Assembly (NCBI RefSeq): GCF_034274695.1
Contig: NZ_CP128362.1
Span: 7,566,501 to 7,630,500, forward strand
Length of the DNA: 64,000 nt
Origin: Chitinophaga sp. LS1
GTDB lineage: Bacteria > Bacteroidota > Bacteroidia > Chitinophagales > Chitinophagaceae
Direction: 5' to 3'
In this document: positions 56,994-64,000 of the stretch, piece after piece
How positions within the stretch are numbered: position 1 is the stretch's first letter
Layout: the number at the start of each line of letters is the position of its first letter
The notes under the pieces: model-generated
Seen by the model: only the letters and a program-made list of their open reading frames with translations
Databases searched by the model: none
What the model was told of the DNA's origin: nothing
Translations under genes and position numbers: made by a program

Positions 56994-57481
56994 TTACATT
57001 AAATCTATCACAGAAAATTGGGATGCGAAGGTAACTCAAAGTAAGAGCAGTTGAACTTTTTTTTCGCCAAATTTAGTTGGGATATGACAAACTCATTGAT
57101 TTTAAGTATTTATATATATAATATATCATCTAAAACCGTTCAATATCGAAATATTGCGATACGGGAGTAACAAGTCAGGTATGTCTACCAAATATGGCAA
57201 AAGCCATCTCCCGGATTGCCATTTTGCAGTACCTGCCTGCCATAAAGTAGTGTACCTTATGATTATCCATTATTTTCGCTTTTGCATAAAACTGGCTTTA
57301 CAAATGGATAACTATATCATAACAACCCCAGGAATGGCGACTTAACAACCTGGTTTGAATAAAAAGAGGGTGTATCTAACTTTGATACACCCTCTTTTAT
57401 TCGGATACCTGATGGAGTCAGATTCCATTTTATGCGATTCCCAGGAGTTTCATTTATTTATAATCCCCCCTCCTATTCTAA
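56994..57481. other. 488-base intergenic stretch with a bidirectional terminator
   Basis: The left part carries the fabH leader and AT-rich DNA with TA repeats near 57108-57125. A 63-codon frame at 57154 looks like chance. Near the right end is the hairpin described separately. No gene is recognised. Confidence 0.5.
57362..57398 (-). terminator. Terminator after the SDR gene
   Basis: Fifteen-base perfect arms (AAAAGAGGGTGTATC and its complement) around seven bases; the minus strand ends in TTTT and TTATT. Confidence 0.75.
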
Positions 57482-58207
57482 TTACCATGGACAATTAGCC
57501 GGCGCCGGATAATATTCCTCACTGAAATATTGCCCTGTCGGACCATCCTGCCCTATCAACGCATATTTAGCAATCCTTTGCCCTGCTTCTTCAGGTGTAC
57601 TGGTACCCTGATGCCCCGTAAAATCAGTTTGCGTATACCCCGGACAAACAGCATTCACTTTAAACGCAGTATCCCGCAACTCATACGCCAGATTCACCGT
57701 GTACATATTCAACGCTGACTTGGAAGACTGGTATACTACATATCGCTTAGGATAATTTCTATTGTAAATATCCGCTGCTGCAGAAAGCGAAGCCATAGCC
57801 GTGCTTACATTTACAATACGAGGCTCGGGGGAGTTTTTTAATAAATCAATGAAAGCCTGTGTCACCCTTACTACACCAAATACATTGGTATCATATACTT
57901 TCTGATACTGATCCGCTGCCGTCTCTAATGCAGATTGCGCTGATACACCGGAAATACCAGCATTGTTGACCAGTACATCTAAAGCACCGATTGCTTTTCT
58001 TGCCGCATCCACAGATGCCTGGCTGGTCACATCCAATTGTATTGCTGAAACATTGGTCAATCCTTCGGCTTTCAGTTTTTCAACTGCCGCCTGGCCGTTT
58101 TCAGGATCACGGCTACCTAAATAAACAAAGAAACCTTTTTGCGCAAGTATTTTTGCTACTTCAAAGCCAATACCTTTGTTAGCGCCTGTTATTAATGCTG
58201 ATTTCAT
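57482..58207 (-). CDS. Short-chain dehydrogenase/reductase (carbonyl-reductase-like)
   Basis: A 241-residue SDR. LITGANKGIGFEVAK is the cofactor loop of the plant/animal carbonyl-reductase-like group, with SRDPENG favouring NADPH, NNAGIS, NVSTAMASL and YQSSKSALN with the active Tyr/Lys. The ATG at 58207 is the family start; the longer frame adds 14 atypical residues. It lies 61 bases downstream of an AraC gene on the same strand. Confidence 0.9.
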   Translation of the reverse strand: MKSALITGANKGIGFEVAKILAQKGFFVYLGSRDPENGQAAVEKLKAEGLTNVSAIQLDVTSQASVDAARKAIGALDVLVNNAGISGVSAQSALETAADQYQKVYDTNVFGVVRVTQAFIDLLKNSPEPRIVNVSTAMASLSAAADIYNRNYPKRYVVYQSSKSALNMYTVNLAYELRDTAFKVNAVCPGYTQTDFTGHQGTSTPEEAGQRIAKYALIGQDGPTGQYFSEEYYPAPANCPW

Positions 58208-58268
58208 ACCTTCTGATTTATGCAACGAAGGTAGCAGGCAGAAAAACATCCGATGGGGACAAATCGTT

Positions 58269-59150
58269 TTAATTGTGGGACAAATCCTGTAATTCGGACA
58301 GATAGGTGCTTACACTCTTCCCTGTACTCTTTTTGAAAACACGGGAGAAATAACGGGGGTCAGTAAAGCCCAGCTCATAAGCCAGTTCCTTCACTGATAA
58401 TTTTGAATATTGTAATTTCCGCTGTGCTTCCAGCATGAGCCGGTTAGTGATCCACTCTTTGGGCGAAACGCCTGCAAATTCCTTTACAATACCGTACAAG
58501 GTGCTTGAAGTTAAAGCGAGTCTATCCGCAATACCCTGCACATCATGCTGCTCAGACAGGTTCGTTTCTACAGCCAATTTAAAGGCGATATACTTTGATA
58601 ACTTGGAACCGGTGTTCACCTCCTTACGTTCATACCGCTCAAAATAGGCGGTATTAAACTCAGTCAGTACTGCATGCAAATGCGCAAGGATCACTTCAGA
58701 CTTCTTCTGTTTACCAGGCGCATGCAAAAGCTGAAATAGTCCGGCCAGAAGATTCTTTACCCGTTGCTGAGCAGCCTCGTCAAAAGAGATAGTATTGGCA
58801 TTATAAGGATTGACAAGGAATGGATAAGAACCTGGCAACAGCATCAGCGTGCTTTCATCAAAAGAGAGCGCATACTGCTGCATATTTTTATCGTAAGGCA
58901 ATTTGGTAAAGACCTGGTTAGGCAAACCGTAGACCAGTCCGCCATCCCCAACAGTAAATTGCTGCATGTCAGCCACAAAAGTGGCGGACCCCTTCACCAT
59001 GTATTGAAAATAGTAAAAGGAGAGTCTGTGAGGTTTTACCAAAATTGCTTTCACATCATCCGGTAGTTGGATAGCACAGTTTTCATTCAACGCGATAGCT
59101 AATTTATCGTGATGCCTGATTTTGTCCATCATGCCCCTCGTATCTTCCAT
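58269..59150 (-). CDS. AraC-family regulator
   Basis: A 293-residue regulator with cupin sensor (about 20-150) and C-terminal HTH pair (about 195-290, DVQGIADRLALTSSTLYGIV, VKELAYELGFTDPRYFSRVF). It directly precedes the SDR gene and probably controls it. A start at MMDKIRHHD (59132) is also possible. Confidence 0.88.
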   Translation of the reverse strand: MEDTRGMMDKIRHHDKLAIALNENCAIQLPDDVKAILVKPHRLSFYYFQYMVKGSATFVADMQQFTVGDGGLVYGLPNQVFTKLPYDKNMQQYALSFDESTLMLLPGSYPFLVNPYNANTISFDEAAQQRVKNLLAGLFQLLHAPGKQKKSEVILAHLHAVLTEFNTAYFERYERKEVNTGSKLSKYIAFKLAVETNLSEQHDVQGIADRLALTSSTLYGIVKEFAGVSPKEWITNRLMLEAQRKLQYSKLSVKELAYELGFTDPRYFSRVFKKSTGKSVSTYLSELQDLSHN

Positions 59151-59432
59151 AGATGAAATAGTTTACTGCAAAGATACAAATAGCTGGTTGAGTTTTCTAC
59201 GTGACATGGCCTCTTGCTGGAATATCGCAGCATCGCCTGTTCCAAGAAACACCTGTGCTGCTTTTGCTACGGCCTGCTATGCCTCCTGTACCACATTGGC
59301 GCCGGCGCTTAATCTCTTCACACTCAGTTCTGCCAGTTTCTCAGCTTTGGCCAGTCCTGGCATCGCCATCACATTCAATGAAAAATAGCTACACGCTATA
59401 ATGCGGCTATTTTTATTTGTATTTTGTTTATT
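59151..59432. other. Intergenic stretch with a possible minus-strand relic
   Basis: On the minus strand two frames read coherently: AKAEKLAELSVKRLSAGAN in one, then VAKAAQVFLGTGDAAIFQQE in another, separated by a stop and a frame change and ending just before the AraC gene. The family is not recognised. The right end carries the leader of the GH2 gene. Confidence 0.3.
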
Positions 59433-61244
59433 ATGAAAACAAAATACTGCCTGCTATATTTGGGCATCATATTATTCCACGGACTCTCCGTAAAAGCCCA
59501 AACAGCCAAACTACCTACCCAATGGACGAAAGCTGCGATGGCAGCAGCGGTTCCTTTTCCTGACTACCCACGTCCGCAGTTGGAGCGGAAGGAATGGATG
59601 TGTTTGAATGGGAAATGGGATTATATAGGTGGTAAAGAAGTGGCGAGTGCATTTGCCCCTGTTAAACCGATTGCTTTTAGTGATAAAGCGGAAAAGATAT
59701 TGGTGCCTTACTGTCCGGAGTCTGTGCTGTCAGGTATTGCGCGGAATCAGGAAATCAATATGTGGTATCGCCGTACATTTGAAATGCCTGCCGCATGGAA
59801 AGGGAAGCAAATCATCATCAACTTTGATGCAGTAGATCATGATGCGACCTTATTTGTCAATGGAGAAAAAGCCGGGGTGCATGCTGGTGGGTATAGCTCC
59901 TTTCATATCAATATTACAAAATTTCTAAGAGCTGGTACCAACACAATTGTCGTTGCAGCACATGATCCTAACGATGGCAGAACACCTTCCGGTAAAAACG
60001 GTCCACGGGGCGATTATACCTTTACATCAGGTATCTGGCAAAGTGTATGGCTGGAGCCAGTCAGTGAACATTATATTAAAAGTATCCGGCTATTACCTGA
60101 CCTTGTCAACAACAGGCTTCAGGTATTTGTGGATGCAGATCAGGCAAAGGTAAAGGCTGTTGCATTGAATGGTTCAGACGTAGTGTCTGAAATTTCAGGG
60201 CGCTCCGGCACGCTTTTATATATGCCAATAAAAGAGCCAAAATTATGGTCGCCCGATGATCCGTTTTTATATGATCTGAAAATAACCCTGACGGATAATA
60301 AAGGGAATATCAAAGATGAAGTCAGCAGTTATTTTGGGATGCGTGATATAAAACTGGGTAAAGTAAATGGAGTGATAAGACCACTGCTAAATAATAAATT
60401 TATCATGCAGGTTGGCTTACTGGATCAGGGTTATTGGCCGGATGGCATTTTGACGGCACCTACAGAAAAAGCGTTAAGATCTGATATCTCGTTTACAAAA
60501 AAAGTTGGTTTCAATTTAATCAGGAAACATATGAAGACTGAGCCTAAGCGGTTTTACTATTGGGCAGACAAGCTCGGCCTGCTAGTATGGCAGGATATGC
60601 CGGCTATCTGGTATCAGCATGAAGATACTGCAAAGAATAGAAGTGCTTTCCGGAAAGAATTAGTAGATATGATGGATGATCTTTACAACTCCCCTTCTAT
60701 CATTACCTGGGTACCATTCAATGAAAACTGGGGGGCATTTGATGTAAAAGAAATGACTGATTGGGTAAAGAAGCTGGATCCTTCGAGGCTGGTAAATGGT
60801 AATTCAGGATTTAATAATAACCCTGGGTATCAGGAGGCTGCAGGTGATCCTGGAAATGGAGATTTTTTAGATACACATATTTACGTGGGGCCTTATGGGG
60901 CTTCTGTACCGGATGATAAGCGGGCGGCATCGTTGGGTGAATTTGGAGGTGTTGGTTTGTTTGTACGGGGGCATATGTGGCCCGTGGAGAATAATGCATA
61001 TGCTTATGAACCGACTAAGGAGCGATTAACGGATAGTTATGTGCTTTTGATGGACCAGGTGGAGCAATTGATGAGGTATAAAGGATTGAGTGTAGCTATA
61101 TATACGCAGACGACGGATGTGGAGCATGAGGTGAATGGAATGTTGACTTATGACAGGGAGGTGGAGAAAATGGATATTGAGAGGGTGAAGGCGGTAAATG
61201 AAGCGGTGATTAGAGCGGGTAATGAATTAAAAGCAGGTAAATAA
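59433..61244 (+). CDS. Secreted GH2 glycoside hydrolase (beta-galactosidase/glucuronidase-like)
   Basis: A 603-residue exported enzyme; signal peptide about 1-22 (LGIILFHGLSVKAQ). A sugar-binding jelly-roll domain (about 45-215), an immunoglobulin-like domain (about 220-300) and a TIM barrel follow. Acid/base Glu lies in VPFNENWGAF and the nucleophile Glu in SLGEFGGVG. At about 600 residues it is a short GH2 type lacking the C-terminal domains of LacZ. The ATG at 59433 is preferred to a TTG three codons earlier. Confidence 0.88.
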   Translation: MKTKYCLLYLGIILFHGLSVKAQTAKLPTQWTKAAMAAAVPFPDYPRPQLERKEWMCLNGKWDYIGGKEVASAFAPVKPIAFSDKAEKILVPYCPESVLSGIARNQEINMWYRRTFEMPAAWKGKQIIINFDAVDHDATLFVNGEKAGVHAGGYSSFHINITKFLRAGTNTIVVAAHDPNDGRTPSGKNGPRGDYTFTSGIWQSVWLEPVSEHYIKSIRLLPDLVNNRLQVFVDADQAKVKAVALNGSDVVSEISGRSGTLLYMPIKEPKLWSPDDPFLYDLKITLTDNKGNIKDEVSSYFGMRDIKLGKVNGVIRPLLNNKFIMQVGLLDQGYWPDGILTAPTEKALRSDISFTKKVGFNLIRKHMKTEPKRFYYWADKLGLLVWQDMPAIWYQHEDTAKNRSAFRKELVDMMDDLYNSPSIITWVPFNENWGAFDVKEMTDWVKKLDPSRLVNGNSGFNNNPGYQEAAGDPGNGDFLDTHIYVGPYGASVPDDKRAASLGEFGGVGLFVRGHMWPVENNAYAYEPTKERLTDSYVLLMDQVEQLMRYKGLSVAIYTQTTDVEHEVNGMLTYDREVEKMDIERVKAVNEAVIRAGNELKAGK

Positions 61245-61255
61245 TAGAAAGTATA

Positions 61256-61308
61256 TAGCTATAATGGGTACTCGTTATACAGGGTGTAACGGGTACCCAT
61301 TATAGCTA
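61256..61308 (+). terminator. 22-bp hairpin between convergent GH2 and ung genes
   Basis: Arms 61256-61277 and 61287-61308 (left arm starting TAGCTATAATGGGTAC) pair with a single mismatch around nine bases. It lies seven bases before the ung stop. No T tract on either side. Confidence 0.65.
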
Positions 61309-61315
61309 CATATTG

Positions 61316-61987
61316 TTATAAACTCCAATCCACAGGTTCAATACCCGCTTTTGCCAGTAGTTCATTTGTCTTAGAGAAATGCCTGCAGCCAAAGAATCCT
61401 TTATCAGCACTGAAAGGCGATGGATGCGCCGCTTTCAGAATATGGTGTTTGGTTGCATCTATCAGTACCTGTTTGTCCTGGGCAAACCGTCCCCAAAGAA
61501 TAAATACCACATCTTTTTTATTTTCTGACACCTTTCTGATTACCGCATCCGTAAAGTTTTCCCAGCCGACTTTTGAGTGAGAAGCGGGTTCATTGGCGCG
61601 GACAGTGAGGAATGCATTAAGGAGCAATACGCCATGATCTGCCCATTTGGTAAGGTTCCCTCCTTGTGGAATAGGCAGGCCGAGGTCGGCATGCAGCTCC
61701 TTAAAAATATTCACAAGGGAAGGTGGAGGTTTAACGCCATCCTGTACAGAAAAGCATAAACCATGTGCTTGTCCGGGACCGTGATAAGGGTCTTGTCCTA
61801 ATAAAACAACTTTAACTTTATCGAAGGGAGTCTTGTCGAAAGCATTGAAAATAAGGTTGCCAGGAGGGTAAATGGTGCGGTTCAAAGCCTTCTCCTGCTT
61901 GAGATGGAGGGCGATTTGTTCAAAGTAAGATTTCTGAAATTCATCTTTTAAAACTTCTTTCCAACTTGCTTCAATTTTAACGTCCAT
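61316..61987 (-). CDS. ung: Uracil-DNA glycosylase
   Basis: A 223-residue family-1 uracil-DNA glycosylase that starts base-excision repair of deaminated cytosine. The water-activating Asp lies in VVLLGQDPYHGPGQAHGL, the uracil-binding Asn in LLLNAFLTVR and the His in AAHPSPFSADKGF. The start at 61987 (MDVKIEASWKEV) is chosen; the frame open to 62167 reads antisense through the tRNA gene and cannot be coding. Confidence 0.95.
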   Translation of the reverse strand: MDVKIEASWKEVLKDEFQKSYFEQIALHLKQEKALNRTIYPPGNLIFNAFDKTPFDKVKVVLLGQDPYHGPGQAHGLCFSVQDGVKPPPSLVNIFKELHADLGLPIPQGGNLTKWADHGVLLLNAFLTVRANEPASHSKVGWENFTDAVIRKVSENKKDVVFILWGRFAQDKQVLIDATKHHILKAAHPSPFSADKGFFGCRHFSKTNELLAKAGIEPVDWSL

Positions 61988-62016
61988 AAATTTTTTTAAA
62001 TTTTGAATGGCAAAAA

Positions 62017-62049
62017 TTTGTTTTATAAAGGGAATTTTCACTAGATTTG
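62017..62049 (+). promoter_or_regulatory. Promoter of the tRNA-Arg gene
   Basis: TTTG at 62017-62020, 21-base spacer, TAGATTTG at 62042-62049: a full match to the Bacteroidota promoter pattern, 43 bases before the tRNA. Confidence 0.7.
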
Positions 62050-62092
62050 CACTCCCAAATGAAACAGTAAATATACGGGAAATTTGGAAAAC

Positions 62093-62166
62093 GGATCGGT
62101 AGCTCAGCTGGATAGAGCAGCTGCCTTCTAAGCAGCAGGTCATTGGTTCGAATCCAATCCGGTTCA
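62093..62166 (+). tRNA. tRNA-Arg, anticodon TCT
   Basis: A 74-base cloverleaf. Acceptor arms GGATCGG and CCGGTTC, D arm with GCTC/GAGC, anticodon stem GCTGC/GCAGC with loop CTTCTAA (anticodon TCT, reading AGA), T arm ATTGG-TTCGAAT-CCAAT, discriminator A. CCA is not encoded. Its 3' end is probably the attachment site of the element whose integrase follows. Confidence 0.95.
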
Positions 62167-62171
62167 CAAGT

Positions 62172-62196
62172 GAAAGCCTTATCCAGTAAGGCTTTC
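62172..62196 (+). terminator. Terminator of the tRNA-Arg transcript
   Basis: Ten-base perfect arms GAAAGCCTTA and TAAGGCTTTC around TCCAG, six bases past the tRNA, followed by CTTAGATCTCTCTCT. Confidence 0.6.
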
Positions 62197-62235
62197 CTTA
62201 GATCTCTCTCTCGTTAGTCTTGTAGCAATAATTGC

Positions 62236-62259
62236 AAACGTTAAGCTAAACGTTAAGCT
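62236..62259 (+). repeat. Tandem 12-bp repeats before the integrase gene
   Basis: AAACGTTAAGCT occurs twice without a gap and a degenerate third unit (TAAATTTTAGCT) follows. The array ends 15 bases before the integrase start, suiting a recombinase arm site or a repressor site. Confidence 0.5.
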
Positions 62260-62274
62260 TAAATTTTAGCTACA

Positions 62275-63624
62275 ATGAACACTTTACCCTCTAATTGCAG
62301 GTACACTGATTTCAATTTACATCCCGCTAATTGGAATACGACAAGGGCTTCTCTGAAGAAAAAATGGCGTATTGAGTATTGGTTTCATGATCCTAAATAC
62401 AAAGATCAGTATCCAAAAGGCTATCCCAAGGTTATCAAAGCTGGATTAAACCGGTTAAAGGACTTGGCTGCCAGGCAACAGCTAATGCTGATTCTGATTG
62501 AAAATGAAAAGGATTTACTTGAAAACCAGGGATACAATCCAATAACCAAGACGAAAGTTAAAGTAGTTATTGAAGAAAAGGGTCCCGATTTGGTAGAAAA
62601 TAATAGTATTGTTGATGAGAATACCCCATTTATTAAGGCGCTGGAACTCGGTTTGGAGTCGAAACGGATGGACCCTGAATCTAAAAAGGATATAAAGAAT
62701 AAAATACCCCATGTAGAAAAAGCTGCGAAGAGCCTTAAATATAAAGGTCAAATAGTCGCAGATATGCCTATTTCATCAATTTCCAGAAAAATAATACGGT
62801 TAGTCCTAGATGAAATTGGTAGGAATAAGGGAGATAAGTGGACCGCAAATAACTACAATAGATACCGCACTGATTTGAGAACCATCTTCATTGAATTAAA
62901 TGAATTAGAGGCAATGGAATCCAATCCAATGGACGGTATCCGTAAGCTAAAGGGTATAAAAAGGGAACGGGAGACTTTAACCCCGAAAGATCGTATAAGG
63001 GTTAACCAGCACCTGAAAGATAAGTATTATACATTTTGGCGCTTTAGCCAGGTATTTTTTCACTCTGGCTGCAGGGAGGTGGAGTTGCTTGGACTTACTT
63101 TTGAAAACGTTAACATCAGCGAAAGATGGTTCAAGGTGCTAGTTAAGAAAGGTACAAATTACAGATGGGATAAAAAGGCAATAGAGCCGGGAGTAGTCAA
63201 ACTTTGGGAAGAGATAATGCACGAGGCTGAAACGCTCTATATGAAGGCTCTACCTAACATACCAAAAGATAAACAACCTGGTAAGGGGAAAGATATTCCA
63301 ACCTTGTATATTTTCTCCGAGGACCTCAAACCCATGTTTAGAGGTGGTCCCATTCGACAGGAGCAAATCAGCAGACGCTGGTATAGCCATGTCAAAAAGC
63401 AATTAGGTATCACCGCGGACTTCTATTCTTTAAAGCACTCTCGTACATCTGAAGACATTAACAGTGAAGTCAGGAAAGCAATAAGAAAGGCCACTAAAAA
63501 AGCAGCGAGGAAAAACGGTCATACCTCATCAAAGATGGTAGAACAGGTGTATGATACACAATTTAAAGACAGGTTATTCCAAATAAAGAAGCAGGCAAAG
63601 GCACAATTTGCAGGAAATATCTAA
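62275..63624 (+). CDS. Tyrosine recombinase (element integrase)
   Basis: A 449-residue site-specific recombinase. Residues 1-110 are an arm-binding-like N-terminal part, about 115-225 the SAM-like core-binding domain, about 235-440 the catalytic domain with Arg267 (SGCREVELLGL), a beta-strand Lys (VLVKKGTNY), His388 and Arg390 (LKHSRTSED), His416 (NGHTSSKMVE) and nucleophile Tyr426 (QVYDTQF). It should integrate the element into the adjacent tRNA gene. Its stop overlaps the XRE gene's stop by four bases. Confidence 0.9.
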   Translation: MNTLPSNCRYTDFNLHPANWNTTRASLKKKWRIEYWFHDPKYKDQYPKGYPKVIKAGLNRLKDLAARQQLMLILIENEKDLLENQGYNPITKTKVKVVIEEKGPDLVENNSIVDENTPFIKALELGLESKRMDPESKKDIKNKIPHVEKAAKSLKYKGQIVADMPISSISRKIIRLVLDEIGRNKGDKWTANNYNRYRTDLRTIFIELNELEAMESNPMDGIRKLKGIKRERETLTPKDRIRVNQHLKDKYYTFWRFSQVFFHSGCREVELLGLTFENVNISERWFKVLVKKGTNYRWDKKAIEPGVVKLWEEIMHEAETLYMKALPNIPKDKQPGKGKDIPTLYIFSEDLKPMFRGGPIRQEQISRRWYSHVKKQLGITADFYSLKHSRTSEDINSEVRKAIRKATKKAARKNGHTSSKMVEQVYDTQFKDRLFQIKKQAKAQFAGNI

Positions 63625-63839
63625 GACTCCTTTATAGAATACAGCTCATTTAGTTCAACATTGAGCGCCATTGCAATCTGAACAAGTTTAACAATGCCAA
63701 TATCAATCTGCCCTTTTTCAATTTTAGCTAAATTGGAGTCATCAAACCCTGTTTTGACCGCTAAGTCTAGTAAAGTCATGCCTTGCTTTTTTCTGGCCGA
63801 TTTGATATTAGCACCAAGCTTTTTAAGTATTTTTTCCAT
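63621..63839 (-). CDS. XRE-family repressor
   Basis: A 72-residue Cro/C1-type HTH protein (RKKQGMTLLDLAVKTG, DDSNLAKIEKGQI). It ends convergently with the integrase and starts next to a large palindrome, so it is the probable master repressor of the element's divergent right-hand genes. Similar in size and ending to the XRE protein at 26326. Confidence 0.88.
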   Translation of the reverse strand: MEKILKKLGANIKSARKKQGMTLLDLAVKTGFDDSNLAKIEKGQIDIGIVKLVQIAMALNVELNELYSIKES

Positions 63840-63871
63840 TTTGGGATGGAAAATGGAAGAAAATACCAGAC

Positions 63872-63899
63872 TAAAAATGGTATAATTATACCATTTTTA
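63872..63899. promoter_or_regulatory. 28-base perfect palindrome between XRE and the next gene
   Basis: Fourteen-base arms (TAAAAATGGTATAA and its complement) meet without spacer, 33 bases upstream of the XRE start and 37 before the divergent ATG. A second weaker inverted pair, CCATTTT/AAAATGG, lies over the XRE start. Typical of an operator controlling divergent promoters. Confidence 0.6.
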
Positions 63900-63935
63900 A
63901 ATAAAAATGCTATATTGGTGCATCATTTTAAGAAT

Positions 63936-64000
63936 ATGAACGGCCCCCAACAGATTATTTACGAGCTTATTGAGCTTGGCATAAAGAAAAGATATCACCA
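63936..64000 (+). CDS. Start of an unknown gene of the integrated element (cut by window edge)
   Basis: An ATG at 63936 opens MNGPQQIIYELIELGIKKRY and runs off the window. Too little is present for a family call. Its position divergent from the XRE gene across the palindrome suggests an early gene of the element. Confidence 0.4.
   Translation, partial: MNGPQQIIYELIELGIKKRYH

Larger units (their letters stand above)
62150..64000 (+). mobile_element. Left end of an integrated element at tRNA-Arg
   Basis: A tyrosine recombinase gene starts 109 bases past the tRNA, followed by a small XRE repressor in opposite direction and a large operator-like palindrome, the standard left-end order of prophages and integrative elements. 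The element runs past the window end. The left attachment site is presumably in the tRNA 3' half; the right copy is not in view. Confidence 0.65.

Noticed and set aside
57154..57345. 63-codon frame upstream of fabH
   Set aside because: No family resemblance, no ribosome site or promoter, lies in AT-rich intergenic DNA.
61988..62167. N-terminal extension of the uracil-DNA glycosylase frame
   Set aside because: It reads antisense through the tRNA-Arg gene and its promoter; the family start at MDVKIEASW fits.
62236..62259. CRISPR-like array
   Set aside because: Only two exact 12-base units without spacers; not a CRISPR. No cas genes or longer repeat arrays were seen anywhere in the window.

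Overview
The window is chromosomal DNA of a Bacteroidota bacterium, most likely a Chitinophaga-like member of the Chitinophagaceae. The evidence is a SusC/SusD pair behind an ECF sigma factor and FecR anti-sigma, many secreted glycoside hydrolases (GH29, GH51, GH78, GH97, GH2), Oar-type and SusC-type TonB receptors, and promoters with the Bacteroidota TTTG / TAnnTTTG layout. This is inferred from gene content and not from a marker gene.

Layout. 1-9.2 kb: an edge-cut amino-acid permease, an AI-2E-type membrane protein, a DinB-like protein, a truncated AraC gene, a DUF1877 protein, an alpha-L-fucosidase and an Oar-like TonB receptor. 9.5-11.7 kb: a large-subunit catalase. 12.3-17.0 kb: a six-gene signalling operon with RsbR, RsbS and RsbT homologues (a stressosome core), an RsbT-like kinase fused to a SpoIIE/RsbX-type phosphatase, a hybrid sensor kinase with a degenerate RsbT-like N-terminus, and a receiver protein. 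17.0-19.8 kb: a GH127 relic, a secreted esterase and an alpha/beta hydrolase. 19.8-23.1 kb: an IS110-family element with a frameshifted transposase and an intact IS1182-type element that has split a terminator hairpin. 23.1-33.2 kb: GH51, an unknown gene, an XRE regulator, then sigma/anti-sigma/SusC/SusD. 33.5-42 kb: a beta-lactamase-fold hydrolase, SDR, AraC, WGR protein, a TPR-HTH membrane regulator and a GH78 rhamnosidase. 42-50 kb: two HAD phosphatases, AraC regulators, and a tripartite efflux operon (HlyD, DHA2-type MFS, TolC) ending in a siderophore-interacting protein. 48.9-52.3 kb is scarred by truncated genes. 52.3-61.3 kb: GH97, a TetR-controlled small membrane-protein operon with a clear operator palindrome, FabH, SDR/AraC and a GH2 enzyme. 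61.3-64 kb: ung, tRNA-Arg(TCT), then a tyrosine recombinase, an XRE repressor and a large palindrome, which look like the left end of an integrated element that continues past the window.

How it works together. The outer-membrane receptors and secreted hydrolases fit a plant or fungal polysaccharide lifestyle (fucose, arabinose, rhamnose, galactose side chains). Signalling is heavy: one stressosome-type operon, one ECF/FecR pair, four apparently intact AraC regulators, one TetR, LuxR-type regulators and two XRE proteins. A second theme is decay. At least eight gene relics or truncated genes are readable between intact neighbours, often next to AraC regulators or mobile elements. Many gene ends carry long, near-perfect hairpins without a clear T tract.
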